Assembly (NCBI RefSeq): GCF_000336635.1
Contig: NZ_AOLY01000042.1
Location: 60,280 to 124,279, forward strand
Length of the DNA stretch: 64,000 nucleotides
From: Haloarcula japonica DSM 6131
GTDB lineage: Archaea > Halobacteriota > Halobacteria > Halobacteriales > Haloarculaceae
Direction: 5' to 3'
Shown: positions 1 through 9,927 of the stretch, one piece after another
Numbering within the stretch: the first letter of the stretch is position 1
Layout of the letters: each line of letters begins with the position of its first letter
Translations under genes and position numbers: made by a program
Notes under the pieces: model-generated
What the model saw: the letters and a program-made list of their open reading frames with translations, nothing else
Databases searched by the model: none
What the model was told of the DNA's origin: nothing

Positions 1-155
1 TTAATCGCCTCGACGTCGTCGTGGTCGCGTTTGATGTACCATCCGACGAAGTCGTTCAACCCGATGGTTGGATAGTTCTTGACAGTCGCCAGCGCCTCGT
101 AGATGGGTTTGGCACGACGGTAGTGCTCGCGGATGGCTGCCTCGGAGAGCGTCAT
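1..155 (-). CDS. Conserved hypothetical protein of the transfer operon, N-terminal fragment (runs off the left edge)
   Basis: An open frame on the minus strand begins at an ATG at 155-153 and is still open at base 1, giving 51 codons. The start reads MTLSEAAIREHYRRAKPIYE and continues with WYIKRDHDD near the edge, a charged, helical-looking and clearly coding composition. It begins 40 bases after the stop of the coupling-protein gene and points the same way, so it is probably the next gene of the conjugation operon. No function is recognised. The TTA at bases 1-3 is not in this frame, so the gene is cut by the window rather than ended. Confidence 0.65.
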   Translation of the reverse strand, partial: MTLSEAAIREHYRRAKPIYEALATVKNYPTIGLNDFVGWYIKRDHDDVEAI

Positions 156-194
156 TTCGTGTGCTCCTGCACCTCCTGAGCGGGAGCGAAACGA

Positions 195-3100
195 CTACGC
201 ACTGGCATCATTCGGTTCCTCCTGGTCGCCGGCGTCGTCCAGCTCGATTCCGACGTAACAGCGTCGCGTCTGACCGTCCAACCACTTCTTGTCACGCTCG
301 AACGCAACGTGGTCGCGAAGCGTACGTGTGAACCGGTTTTTTGGCTTCACCTCGTACTCCTCGGCCGTCGCATATTGCTCGTACGCATCGTAGACCTCAG
401 CGACCGCGACGACCCCGTCGCCGGATTTAACGATGCTATCGCGGACGAATGCTTGGATGCCGAACGGATCGTTCTCGTGGTCTTCCTGCTTCATAGATTG
501 CTTATCGGCAGGTTCGTCTGGCTCCACACCTGCCAGATGGAGTTCATTGTTTTCGATCGCCTCAATGAGCCCAGCAAGGTCTTTGGTCGCGTCAGAGTCT
601 CGAGTGTAGAGCTCGAGATTCTGCTCATCCTCGATGACACCTATCGCATACGAATCATCCGTGTACTCCGGAACGGGTAGGTCGGTACTGGGCACGAACG
701 GGCGCTTGACAGGTACCCAATCCGCTTCGAACGCCTCACGTGACTCGTAGGACTCGGGAAGTTCTCCCGGCCTAAAGACGGTGTATGACTCGCTCTCGGC
801 GTCGTAGCTGTACGTCGCCGGGAACTGATCTTTCGACACAGCGTCGAAGGAGTCGATCCGGGCGTGCTGGTCTCCGGCACTATCCTCGAGGACGAACGCA
901 CCGTCCCGCTCGAACCAGCGGGTGTGGCGACTACCACCAGTGGCCGGTCGGACGGCCGTCACTCCATCCGCGGCTCGCGCACCACCGTTGAATGTGACGT
1001 TGTGGTTCATCGTATACAGCCGTGTTTCCCCGGAGGAGAGCTGATTTCGCGGCTCGCTGAGGATTTTCGCAAGCCGGTCGGCAATCTCGTCAGCCGGCTG
1101 ATCGTCGTGGTCTGCGACGACGAACAGCGGGATTCGCTCCTGTTCCTGGGCCTTCCGGAGGTTCGTGAGGACCTTCGCCGGCCGGACGTGGGTGGTGGTT
1201 TCGACCTCCACCTGGAGCTCCCGGTCGAGATCCGGATGCGTCGCGATGGCATCGGGGCGGGACTCCCCGTTCTGATCGAGGACCTCCACGGAGAACCCCG
1301 CAGTTGCGAGGGATTGCTCGACCGTTTCAAGGACTGCATCGTGGTGCTCGCCCCCGCCGGTCGGTGATGTCGACGTGTCGGGCGCGGCTGCTTGCTCACC
1401 CTCGTCTGTGAGCCGACACTGCACCGACGAACCACCGTCCGGGAGATCGACCTCGATGAGCGAGGACGCCTCCCTCACTTCTGGTAGTGTCTCGTAGCCC
1501 TGCGCCTCGATGGTGTCTTCCTCGATGCGCGAGAGCAGTTCCTCATCGACGTCCTCGACGGAGACCCAGCCGTTCGTCTCACGTACGTCGTTCGACAGCT
1601 GGACGGCGCGAATCGCACGGGCCATCGCGACTTCCAACGGTAGGTCATCCGCGTTCTCCAGAGCGACGTCAGTCGCAGCGTCACGGCTCTCCACGGTCGT
1701 CCCGCCGGCGACCCCGTACTCCTCGCGGGTATGCTCGTGGACGGCGTCCAAGGCGTCTTGGAATCGCTCTTCTTGCGTCCCGGTCAGTGGCTGCTCGCTA
1801 TCGGGATGACCGGGTGGAATCGGAAGGGGTTCGATACTGAACGGGTCGGGGCCGGTTTCGCCGAACTCTGGGCTCGGGAGCTGTGCGATCCACTCGCCAC
1901 GCGGGAGGGAACTGATCCGATTCTTGAACTCGACGGGATCCATTGCCTCGTGTGAGAGTGCCTCGGCGATGTCGGCGTCGACGGCGATCTTCCCGACGAG
2001 CGGACTGCCGATGTTGTTCAGGACGTTCAGGTAGACCTCGCGGTTGCCGGCCTCCTTCATCTGCTCAGGGAACTGCGTCACGAGTTCGATGGATAGCCGG
2101 AACTCCCGCCCCTTTTCGAGCAGCGTCGTCAGCGTATCAGAGACGACGACCGACGACGCTTCGTCGATGAGCAGGTTCGCCACGTAGTCGTCTGGCTTGC
2201 GGGCCAGCTCGTCGCCGTCGCGACGCTTGACAGCATCGTAGAGCTGCGTCAGAATGACGCCGGTCATCACACGGGCGGCCTCGTCGCGGAGATCGCCGAG
2301 GTCGAAGATGACTACTTTGTCCTCGTCGAGGAGGTCGCGGAAGTCGAACTGTGACTCGGTATTGTTGAAGATCCGCCGGAGATGGGCGTCCTGCGTGATG
2401 TAGTCCATCCGGTTGCTGATGCCGCTCACGACGTTCGAGAACGTCGCCGGGTTCGAGCGCAGGTGTCGCTCCAGTTTCTCGGCGACCTGCGGGTCGCTGG
2501 CTCGCGGTGCATCTTCGGGTGTCGAATCTGGTGGCCCGGCGGCGTGGAACTGGGTCACCGCCTGCTCAAACTGGTCGTGGGTGAAGTAGTTTGTATCCTG
2601 CCGGAAGTGTCCGTTTTCGAGGCCGTACTCCTCGTCGTACATCGCCTTGATGAGGTACTTGATGAGCGTCGGCGAGGCGATGGCGTCCTCGTACCGCTCC
2701 GGCCCCATCACGAGCTTGATGAGCTCCTCGTAGTGGTCGGCCTTGTCCTGAATCGCGTCGACGCGTCGGACGCCGTCCTCCAATGCCGGCGTGATGTCGA
2801 AGAACGCGAAGCCAGGCAGGATGTCGGGCACCGAGAAGTGGAGGACGTTCTCCTCGAGGTCGTCGGTGCCGAAGCGCTTCGCGTGAGCCCGCATATAGTT
2901 CTCGGGGAAATTCCCGCCCTTGGAGTCGATGATGAACACTGGCCCGTTCGTCTGGTCGTACAGCGAGAGGGCGTCGTTTTCAAGCGCGACCGATTTGCCG
3001 GCGCCGCTCTTCGCGAACCGGCCGACGTGGAACGGAAGTAGATGCGGGGGAATCCGCATCGGCTCCGACGTGGGCGTACCGTCTTCCCCAAGACCGCGGC

Positions 3101-4565
3101 CGATCGCCATCCCGGCGTCCGTGAACGCATCCATGTGGTCCTGCGCCGGGAGTGGCAGGGGCGTCCGGCTCTCGGGTTCGGCGTCGGACCCCCGCCCGCC
3201 CTCGGTCGTGAGGTCAGTTGCCGGCGGAACGACCACGAAGTTCGCCAACTCAGCCGGCCCGAGGACGAGATCGGGGCGGGTCTTCCGCCAGTCGCTCTTG
3301 GTAGCCAACGTAGCGTTGAGTACCCGGTCGGCGTGCTTCTTGGCTCGCCGCCCCTTTCGAAGCCCACGGCGGATGCGCTTCGGTCGGAGCCGATAGTGCG
3401 GCCCGTTCAGGTGATCGAATACCGACCCGATATCATCGAGACGATGGTCAACCCGCTCTCGTTGTCGGTCGGAGGTCACGAGCGAAAGTGCCCGCATATT
3501 CACCGTGAACGTGTGCTGTGGCTCCTTCTCGTCGATAGCCTCGACCCGCTCTCGCCCACCGATGTCGAGATACCGACGCTGTCGCCCGGTGTTCGACGGA
3601 CTCTGTGGTTCGTTCTCTGTGTTTCCGAGGAGTTCTCCGAAGAACCAGTCGACGACCCGGTCTTCGCCTTCACGGAGCTTCCGCTGGCGCTCTCGTGCCT
3701 CGTGCGTCCAGTCCGATTTCCGCTGAAAGAGTACCTGGAACGCGATCGGGTGTTCGGCCCGGGTCAGCTGATCGATGAGTGACGCGAGCGGGGCCCGAGC
3801 GTGATCGTCATCGTCGTCTTCCGTATTCGTGAATTGGGGTAGTGTCGTCATCCAGTCTTCCCGCCGGGTAGCCTGCCCGTGCCAACTGATTCCGAGTGGG
3901 GTCGTCTCATCGACGGTCGGTTGCGTATGAGCCGGCTGGTGATCGGCATCGAGTTCGGAGTCGGACGGACCAGCCGCTGTGGACTCGTCACTCGAATCGG
4001 CCTCGAACAAGACTTCGTCCTCGTCCTGCGACATAGTGCTCTCCGACAGCACACTTCCGCCATCACCGACCGGTTCCTGCCCCGTCGAATCGAAGAGAGT
4101 CACGGGCTCTGAATCCGAATTCGGGTCTCCGGAGAATTCCTCAGCTGTCCTGGGGTTCATTCCGTGGCTATCGTCACCTCCGGCACTGTGGTCCTGAGAC
4201 GGGTCTGCTGTCGATGGGAGTAGCTTCGTTTCCAAGTCAAGGGTGACCCGCTCGAACGTGACGGTCGGAGGATACAGCGTCCGGAGGCGTTCTTCGAAGG
4301 CATCTAACCGGCGGTCGGCCCCGTAATAGAACTCGACCGGCTCGTCTGCCCCCTCACTCACTGCGAGGAACTCGAACACCGGTGGCGGATCGCCGAAGGG
4401 ACCGATACTTGCGAGAAGTCCGTCGTTGCCAGCGTCAAGGCCGTGGAGGCCGGCCAGTTGACGGACTACGGTCTCCGGCGCGAGATCGCTCCGGGAGGGA
4501 GTGATCCGGATGTACTCGTCGCCGTTAGCCACTGACGGGATTTCTGACGGGGTCTGTTCAGTCAT
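195..4565 (-). CDS. VirD4/TraD-type coupling ATPase of a haloarchaeal conjugation system
   Basis: About 1456 residues from the ATG at 4565. Residues near 517-525 carry a Walker A (AKSGAGKS) and about 797-804 a Walker B (NLLIDEAS), the layout of hexameric VirD4/TraG/HerA DNA pumps. About 480 acidic, Ser-rich N-terminal residues precede the motor, with no clear membrane segment. Behind it lie a possible helical/winged region (about 980-1060) and a segment around 1103-1125 (RPDAIATHPDLDRELQVEVE) that resembles a PD-(D/E)XK-like fold without an obvious catalytic Lys. The predicted job is to bring DNA to the transfer channel at the membrane. The start at 4565 is preferred over GTG-like starts further up because it overlaps the VirB4 stop by 8 bases, a typical coupled junction. 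The ATPase assignment is firm; the role of the tail is inference. Confidence 0.88.
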   Translation of the reverse strand: MTEQTPSEIPSVANGDEYIRITPSRSDLAPETVVRQLAGLHGLDAGNDGLLASIGPFGDPPPVFEFLAVSEGADEPVEFYYGADRRLDAFEERLRTLYPPTVTFERVTLDLETKLLPSTADPSQDHSAGGDDSHGMNPRTAEEFSGDPNSDSEPVTLFDSTGQEPVGDGGSVLSESTMSQDEDEVLFEADSSDESTAAGPSDSELDADHQPAHTQPTVDETTPLGISWHGQATRREDWMTTLPQFTNTEDDDDDHARAPLASLIDQLTRAEHPIAFQVLFQRKSDWTHEARERQRKLREGEDRVVDWFFGELLGNTENEPQSPSNTGRQRRYLDIGGRERVEAIDEKEPQHTFTVNMRALSLVTSDRQRERVDHRLDDIGSVFDHLNGPHYRLRPKRIRRGLRKGRRAKKHADRVLNATLATKSDWRKTRPDLVLGPAELANFVVVPPATDLTTEGGRGSDAEPESRTPLPLPAQDHMDAFTDAGMAIGRGLGEDGTPTSEPMRIPPHLLPFHVGRFAKSGAGKSVALENDALSLYDQTNGPVFIIDSKGGNFPENYMRAHAKRFGTDDLEENVLHFSVPDILPGFAFFDITPALEDGVRRVDAIQDKADHYEELIKLVMGPERYEDAIASPTLIKYLIKAMYDEEYGLENGHFRQDTNYFTHDQFEQAVTQFHAAGPPDSTPEDAPRASDPQVAEKLERHLRSNPATFSNVVSGISNRMDYITQDAHLRRIFNNTESQFDFRDLLDEDKVVIFDLGDLRDEAARVMTGVILTQLYDAVKRRDGDELARKPDDYVANLLIDEASSVVVSDTLTTLLEKGREFRLSIELVTQFPEQMKEAGNREVYLNVLNNIGSPLVGKIAVDADIAEALSHEAMDPVEFKNRISSLPRGEWIAQLPSPEFGETGPDPFSIEPLPIPPGHPDSEQPLTGTQEERFQDALDAVHEHTREEYGVAGGTTVESRDAATDVALENADDLPLEVAMARAIRAVQLSNDVRETNGWVSVEDVDEELLSRIEEDTIEAQGYETLPEVREASSLIEVDLPDGGSSVQCRLTDEGEQAAAPDTSTSPTGGGEHHDAVLETVEQSLATAGFSVEVLDQNGESRPDAIATHPDLDRELQVEVETTTHVRPAKVLTNLRKAQEQERIPLFVVADHDDQPADEIADRLAKILSEPRNQLSSGETRLYTMNHNVTFNGGARAADGVTAVRPATGGSRHTRWFERDGAFVLEDSAGDQHARIDSFDAVSKDQFPATYSYDAESESYTVFRPGELPESYESREAFEADWVPVKRPFVPSTDLPVPEYTDDSYAIGVIEDEQNLELYTRDSDATKDLAGLIEAIENNELHLAGVEPDEPADKQSMKQEDHENDPFGIQAFVRDSIVKSGDGVVAVAEVYDAYEQYATAEEYEVKPKNRFTRTLRDHVAFERDKKWLDGQTRRCYVGIELDDAGDQEEPNDASA

Positions 4566-6642
4566 CCTCCTGAGTGGTAGTGCTAGTTGGTTCACCGCCG
4601 TCGGCACGCGTTCCGGCGGGTCGGCTATCTGGATTCGTCACGCTCGTCGTCGGCTCGGGTTCAAGCTCGGCCACGTCCGCAGCGCCGCCGTCGATAACGT
4701 GAGCCTCGTAGTCACTTGCCCGAATTCGGAGTGGGAACCATCCCTCCTGGTCGATACCGACGAGCGCCTCAGAGTAGCCGTCCTCGTCTTCCCCGGCCTT
4801 CGCGGAGGTAACCCAGTTCACCTGCCGCTCGCTGAGGTCGAACCACTTGGCGATCTTCTCTTTCTCCTCATTGACGCGGTGGAGGACGGTCAACGAACAG
4901 AGGTTCGCGATGGTGCGTGCCTCCGGCGTCAGCGCGAATTCACCCCCCGTTTGCGTGATGAATTCGAGGCTCAGATCGAAGTGGCGGCTGTGCCGGACGG
5001 CTGTCTCCAGGAAGTCCAACGAGACGGCGTCGTTCATCAGGTAGTGCGCCTCGTCGATACAGAAGACGACGCGCTTGTCGGTCTGTTTGACCCGCTCGTA
5101 GACGCTGTTGAACAGCACCTGCATCATCAGGCTGGTCTCCGCCCGGCCACGGGTCCCCTCCTCCTGGTGGAGATCGAGGTAGATGACCTTCGAATCGAGG
5201 TCGAACTCGGAGGGGCGAGCCAGATTCTCGAGTTCACCGCCCTCGCGGAATGACGGTCGGAGGTCCTTGAGTAGCGACTGAGCATCGGACTGGACGGCTT
5301 CCTGCTCCCCATCCGTGACGTAGCCGTACTCCTCGGGGTCTTCGACCATCTCTTCGAGGACCGTGATGACGTCGTGGATGGTGGGCGAGTCCCGGGTGTG
5401 CGTCTCTGGATCGCGGGTGATCCCGCGCTTCTCGTAGGCTTCTTGGACGGCCCGCCGGAGCGTCTGGTTGCGCTCGCCGAGTGGATGGTCTGCGACGTGC
5501 TCGAAGAACGTCGCGAAGAAGGTCATCACCCAGTTGATCTGCTCGCCCCACGGGTCGATGTCGTCGACCTCCTGCAGGACGTGGTCGGGCGTCGGTTTGA
5601 TTTCCAGCGGGTTCAGCCCCCGCCGGCCACCGACCGTGATCCGCTCGCCATCGAGCGCCTCGTTGACGCCGGCGAACCCCCGCATCGGGTCGAGCATAAT
5701 GACGACCGTATCCTCGTCGAACATCGCCCGCCGCACGAGCCGGAGCTTCGTCGCGAAGGATTTGCCTGCGCCGAGCCGGCCGATAACCATCATACAGTAG
5801 CCGGTTTGCCGTTTGAATCGGTCGAGGATGAGTGGACTCGAATTCAGCGCGTACGTCCCGTATTCGATACCGGGTTCCGCAAACGCACCGGAAACGAAGG
5901 GGAACATCGCGCCGACTGCCCCGCCGAGCATCGGCGTCTTGCTGTCGAGCGTCTCGTTGAACTGATCCAGGGCGATCGGGCTCGCTGAGGTGAACGTCTT
6001 CAGCTGTGACCACCGGGGCGTCACCGGCGTCAGATTCGCAGGCGCTTGTCGGGCTGTCGTCGACACCGACTCGGCGTCGATGTTCTCGCGATCGTTGCCC
6101 CTGACCGTGAGATACATCGAGACGTCGAACGCCTGCATCGTCGTGTTCCGAAGGACGTCGTACATCTCCTGGTGGTCCTCGAGGTCTTTCTCGACGCCCC
6201 GGGCGCTCGCACGATGCTTCTCGGTCAGGTACTCGTAGTCGGCTTCGAGGTCCTCGATCTTGTTCTCCAGCGAATCCAACGTCTCTCGCGTATCACGAGG
6301 ATCGATGTGGATGCTGACATCTGTCTGTTGGGTCTCGGCGGCCGCGTACAGTTTTTCGAGGAAGCCATCCATCGGAGCATCGGGATACTCACCGACCCAC
6401 AGACTCTGCGCCCACTGGGTGTCAGTCCGGAGGGCGCTGGGCGTTCGCTCGATACTCGACGGCGAGACGACGGTCTGATGGATCTCGGGGATGCCGTCGA
6501 CTGCCTCACCGTCGGCCTCGTAGTCCACGGTAAACTGTGATTCAGCATCTTCCCCCTCTTCGTCGGGGGCCTCGTCTGCGGTCGCCTCGTCGTCAGTTTC
6601 TGAACTATCCGAGCCGGTGAAGGGCAGCAGGTTTCCAATCAT
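4558..6642 (-). CDS. virB4: VirB4/TraC-like conjugation ATPase
   Basis: 694 residues. After an acidic, low-complexity first 40 residues and a helical region comes the motor: Walker A GRLGAGKS at 288-295, MLDPMRGF-type strand near 316, Walker B VVFCIDEAHYL at 525-535, and a QTGGEF sensor-like stretch near 564. These are the marks of VirB4/TraC ATPases that power type IV secretion and pilus assembly on the cytoplasmic face. The usual VirB4 N-terminal domain is mostly missing here and appears in the preceding gene (6639-7652), so the protein looks split. The start shares an ATGA with the end of that gene, and its own end overlaps the coupling protein. Confidence 0.9.
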   Translation of the reverse strand: MIGNLLPFTGSDSSETDDEATADEAPDEEGEDAESQFTVDYEADGEAVDGIPEIHQTVVSPSSIERTPSALRTDTQWAQSLWVGEYPDAPMDGFLEKLYAAAETQQTDVSIHIDPRDTRETLDSLENKIEDLEADYEYLTEKHRASARGVEKDLEDHQEMYDVLRNTTMQAFDVSMYLTVRGNDRENIDAESVSTTARQAPANLTPVTPRWSQLKTFTSASPIALDQFNETLDSKTPMLGGAVGAMFPFVSGAFAEPGIEYGTYALNSSPLILDRFKRQTGYCMMVIGRLGAGKSFATKLRLVRRAMFDEDTVVIMLDPMRGFAGVNEALDGERITVGGRRGLNPLEIKPTPDHVLQEVDDIDPWGEQINWVMTFFATFFEHVADHPLGERNQTLRRAVQEAYEKRGITRDPETHTRDSPTIHDVITVLEEMVEDPEEYGYVTDGEQEAVQSDAQSLLKDLRPSFREGGELENLARPSEFDLDSKVIYLDLHQEEGTRGRAETSLMMQVLFNSVYERVKQTDKRVVFCIDEAHYLMNDAVSLDFLETAVRHSRHFDLSLEFITQTGGEFALTPEARTIANLCSLTVLHRVNEEKEKIAKWFDLSERQVNWVTSAKAGEDEDGYSEALVGIDQEGWFPLRIRASDYEAHVIDGGAADVAELEPEPTTSVTNPDSRPAGTRADGGEPTSTTTQEDD

Positions 6643-7652
6643 GACTTGTTGATGACGGGGGACGTTCGAAGCACCTGTTCGGGGTCGCCGTACTCGATTT
6701 CCGTGCCGGTCCAGTATTCCGCGATGAGGCGGGTGAGTTCGGCCGCATCAACGGGGCGCGTGTCACACCCCTCGATGCCGCGGAGGCCGCGCTCGACCCG
6801 CCGGCGCCGCTCGTCCAGTTCCTCGAGCATCGCGGCTCGCTCTTCCTCCTCCGGCGGCGCCGTGACAATCTGGATGAGGATGCCCAGTACGGGGATCCTA
6901 GCGAGCTTTTCGAGGAGGCTGGCCCGTTCGTATCGGACCTCCTCAGGTCGTACCGGAATCAGGACGTAGTGGTCGCGAATGGTCATCTGACGCTGCGCCA
7001 GCTCCCGGTCGTACCAGTCGACGTAGTGTTCGATGAGCGCCTGGAGTTTCTCGTTCGATTTGACGTCCGGGTCGCTCAACCGGTCTTCGTACCGCCCGAC
7101 GTACTCGTCGGCGGGGAACGCCTGCGTCGTCGAGTAAATCTGGATCGGGAACTCGACGGTCGTATTGACGAAGTCCTGGAAGGCCTCCGCCTTCTGGGCC
7201 CACTCCTCGTCGGTCGCGAGCGCCATCGTCGGTGGCGACACCTGAACGGCTCCGACAAGAGCCCGGTCCGTCCGCTCGATGGCGTCTTGTCGCGGGTAGA
7301 CGCGCTCGACGTGAGTGTACTCCTTCGCCTCCTCGTGGGCGATCTCCGTCTCGCTGCGGTGGAAGTTCACGAACAGACCGAGCCAGTCGAGACTGTTGGT
7401 GTAGCCGGGCGTGAGGTAGACGAACAGCCCACCGAAGGCGATCGCAATCGCTGCGAGGGGGATCGTGAGGGCGGACACCGGAATGCCACGAACGGTGAGT
7501 GACGGTGGGATAACGACCTGCGTCACCAGGACTACCAGTACACCGGGAAGACCGGCGACGGCGAGGTCCGTCAGCGAGTACTTCCCGAGGAACTGGGTGT
7601 CGGTACCGAGTGACTTCGGAATTCGTTTCGCGGGGTCAGTTGCGGAGCTCAT
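6639..7652 (-). CDS. PrgI-like inner-membrane protein with a VirB4 N-terminal-type domain
   Basis: 337 residues. A basic start (KRIPKSLG) is followed by two membrane segments at about 27-48 and 57-80, the topology of PrgI/VirB3 proteins. Residues about 130-235 (AVQVSPPTMALATDEEWAQK, FPIQIYSTTQ, LIEHYVDWYDREL, DHYVLIPV) follow the pattern of the N-terminal VirB4/TraC domain in Gram-positive conjugative elements. A further hydrophobic stretch lies near 250-263, followed by a charged helix. The VirB4 machine therefore seems encoded as two proteins, with the membrane anchor and N-domain here and the motor in the next gene, linked by an ATGA overlap. Family placement rests on pattern recognition, not a search. 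Confidence 0.72.
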   Translation of the reverse strand: MSSATDPAKRIPKSLGTDTQFLGKYSLTDLAVAGLPGVLVVLVTQVVIPPSLTVRGIPVSALTIPLAAIAIAFGGLFVYLTPGYTNSLDWLGLFVNFHRSETEIAHEEAKEYTHVERVYPRQDAIERTDRALVGAVQVSPPTMALATDEEWAQKAEAFQDFVNTTVEFPIQIYSTTQAFPADEYVGRYEDRLSDPDVKSNEKLQALIEHYVDWYDRELAQRQMTIRDHYVLIPVRPEEVRYERASLLEKLARIPVLGILIQIVTAPPEEEERAAMLEELDERRRRVERGLRGIEGCDTRPVDAAELTRLIAEYWTGTEIEYGDPEQVLRTSPVINKS

Positions 7653-7658
7653 GGGTTG

Positions 7659-9032
7659 TTAGTGGATATAGCGTGGCGGGTCATCTGCTGAATCTGGATT
7701 CCGGTTCCGAGTCTGGGGGTCCCGGAACGCATCGTCTCGATCGAATTCCTCGCCTCCGTCGTTCCCACTACTATCCTCGCTGGTGGTGGAGCCGGCCGTA
7801 GAATCATCATTTCCGCCGCCGAGGTTTCCGCCTCCGCTGTTTCCTCCCCCTCCACCGCTGCCGTCGGTGATCGCTTCACGGAGGCGAGAGCCAGTCGTAT
7901 TGAGTCGTTGGCCGGTAGAGTGGGCTCTCGAATCACCAGAGTTCAAGACGTATTGGCCACCGCTCTTGACTGCGGGCTCATCGCGCACTCCTCGAACGAA
8001 GTTTCTCCCACCCTGTTTGGCCGATTGGACTTGTTCACGCCCTCTAGACAACCGACTACGGGCCTTCTCAGCAGACATATGCCTGGCCGCCCTGTCGGCG
8101 ATGAAGAACAACGCCCCGGCCTGCCAGAACAAAACAAACGGAGAGGCAACGGCGAGAAGCGGGATAACGAGTGCCGTCAACCAAGCCCCGAACTCACCGG
8201 CTGAGGGGCCGAAGCTCGTCCCCAAGATGTCCCCGAGACGGAACAGGAGAGCAACTGGAACCGTCATAAACAGGAAAGGGACGTAGAACCCGGCCAACTT
8301 CTTCATGAATTTCGAGACTAGGGCGAACGGCCCGACGCCAGGGATCCAGAATACAATGAGTAGTGGCATCAGGAACACAAATAGGTAGAGTGCCAGTTGT
8401 CTCGCTAGGTAAATCAGGCCGATCAACACGAATAGGAGCAAATTCGTTGAGAGAGCGACGACCGTGCCGAGCACGCCCATCCCAGTGAACGACAGCGTCT
8501 GGAATAGCGAGATTTCTGACACCGAGGGGACGAGGAACCCAGCCAATGCATCCATAAACCGCAACGATAGCGCTGAGATCCACCACCACGACAAGATACC
8601 GAGCAGTCCAGCGAAGGCGCGTTTCTTGAGCTTCGAGCGATGGTATCCGTTGAACAAGTGGCTCGTCGATTCAAGGAAAATGACGATTCCAATCGAGAGG
8701 CCGTACAGCGATAGCGAAAGCGGGATAATCATCTCCCAGTAGTAGTCATAAATTCCGGGCCACGCTGCGTTCGTCGGCTGATTGAACACCGAATCTGGAT
8801 GGGGAGTACCCACCACTGTCCGCAAGACTGCATCACCGTGATTCTCTATGACGGTCTCTATAGGGCTGAAGAGTATCTCAAGGAGTTCTTGGATAGCGCT
8901 GATGATAATGTCTCCAAGAGCACCTCCATCGCTGCCTCCGTCACTTTGAGCTAAAACCGGAGCAGTGCCCGTAGTCAGTAGCCCGAAAAAGACGAAGATA
9001 GAGCGAACTAGGAATCGGACGGGACTACGCAT
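7659..9032 (-). CDS. VirB6/TrbL-like polytopic channel protein
   Basis: 457 residues from the ATG at 9032 (MRSPVRF), chosen because it overlaps the stop of the upstream lipoprotein gene by 8 bases and gives a proper signal sequence ending in VLAQS. About seven to eight hydrophobic segments follow between residues 95 and 330, including a WWWISA stretch. The last 100 residues are a Gly/Ser/Asn-rich, acidic cytoplasmic-type tail. Size, topology and place directly before the PrgI/VirB4 genes fit the VirB6/TrbL component of the mating channel. Sequence identity to that family cannot be shown from the window. Confidence 0.65.
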   Translation of the reverse strand: MRSPVRFLVRSIFVFFGLLTTGTAPVLAQSDGGSDGGALGDIIISAIQELLEILFSPIETVIENHGDAVLRTVVGTPHPDSVFNQPTNAAWPGIYDYYWEMIIPLSLSLYGLSIGIVIFLESTSHLFNGYHRSKLKKRAFAGLLGILSWWWISALSLRFMDALAGFLVPSVSEISLFQTLSFTGMGVLGTVVALSTNLLLFVLIGLIYLARQLALYLFVFLMPLLIVFWIPGVGPFALVSKFMKKLAGFYVPFLFMTVPVALLFRLGDILGTSFGPSAGEFGAWLTALVIPLLAVASPFVLFWQAGALFFIADRAARHMSAEKARSRLSRGREQVQSAKQGGRNFVRGVRDEPAVKSGGQYVLNSGDSRAHSTGQRLNTTGSRLREAITDGSGGGGGNSGGGNLGGGNDDSTAGSTTSEDSSGNDGGEEFDRDDAFRDPQTRNRNPDSADDPPRYIH

Positions 9033-9927
9033 TGTCTCCACCCCCGTCCAGTAGTTCAATCTGGACGTCTTTACACGGGTGTTGGATTGCGCCTTGATCG
9101 TCGATGTGGTATCCACCGGACAGTTCCGCCCGAATCGGTTGCTCAATATCTCCGTGTGGGGTCTGAACAACAACGGTTAATTCTGCAGTATCACTCTCAC
9201 ATGAGACATCGTCGTTGTCATCGATGACGAGAACACCCCGTTGTTTCAGGAATTCCCGTTCAGTACCGGGGCTGAGGAATTCTTCGCTCGCCTCCGGACG
9301 CTCGAACGTGGTATCAGCAACGCCGTCTCCTTCGATTACCTCAGGTGCGTTCCGATACGGCGCATTCCGGAAGCCAATATTATACACCCAAGAGGGACCA
9401 GTACCGACGTTCTCGACCGTCACAAAGAGCCGACCGCTACTGTAGCCATCATCTTCATCGAACTCCGGTTCGACATCGACGATCTGGATATCGGGCCGAA
9501 GCTCCAGGGACATCGACTCAGATGTCTCGCCCGAAACGGCGACTAACTCGTACTCGCCGGCAGAGTACGTCCCACCAGTCTTGAAGACAATCTGTATTTC
9601 GACTCTTGTAGCTCCCTGTGCAACGGTTGACTGTTCGAACGTAGTACCATCTGGACCAATCAGATTGAGTTGGTCGACATCGTGATCATCAGCCAGCGTC
9701 ACCACAAGGTTGGGTCCCGCGAAGCTGATTTCCTCAAATACCGAATCTGTAGACGGCGACGTAGAGGACGAACCTGTTGGGGATTCAGTCTGGTTGCCGG
9801 GACCATCGGTTCCGGAACACCCTGCTACTCCTGCAAGCAGGGCTGTTCCAGACGAAGCCAAAAGACGGCGTCGACTAATCCACCGTTCCGAATTCCGGTC
9901 ATGGGATTCTGAATGTTCTCTGATCAT
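9025..9927 (-). CDS. Tat-exported lipoprotein of the conjugation operon
   Basis: 300 residues from the ATG at 9927, which overlaps the preceding TAA as TAATG. The N-terminus has a twin-arginine motif (ISRRRLL) and a lipobox-like end (LLAGVAGCSG), then a Thr/Ser/Pro linker, so it should be anchored outside the membrane by a lipidated Cys. The mature part is beta-rich and acidic (RPDIQIVDVEPEFDEDDGY, LFVTVENVGTGPSWVYNIGF), like a CARDB/immunoglobulin-type domain. Position within the transfer genes suggests a surface or channel-associated component. No specific family recognised. Confidence 0.7.
   Translation of the reverse strand: MIREHSESHDRNSERWISRRRLLASSGTALLAGVAGCSGTDGPGNQTESPTGSSSTSPSTDSVFEEISFAGPNLVVTLADDHDVDQLNLIGPDGTTFEQSTVAQGATRVEIQIVFKTGGTYSAGEYELVAVSGETSESMSLELRPDIQIVDVEPEFDEDDGYSSGRLFVTVENVGTGPSWVYNIGFRNAPYRNAPEVIEGDGVADTTFERPEASEEFLSPGTEREFLKQRGVLVIDDNDDVSCESDTAELTVVVQTPHGDIEQPIRAELSGGYHIDDQGAIQHPCKDVQIELLDGGGDNA

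Noticed and set aside
2382..3041. A 219-codon open frame on the plus strand and similar long frames opposite the transfer genes
   Set aside because: They are antisense to the conserved ATPase gene and arise from the high-GC third-position pattern; no domain is visible.
5234..6013. A 259-codon alternative frame on the minus strand inside VirB4
   Set aside because: Arg/Asp-rich shadow frame overlapping the Walker-containing VirB4 frame.
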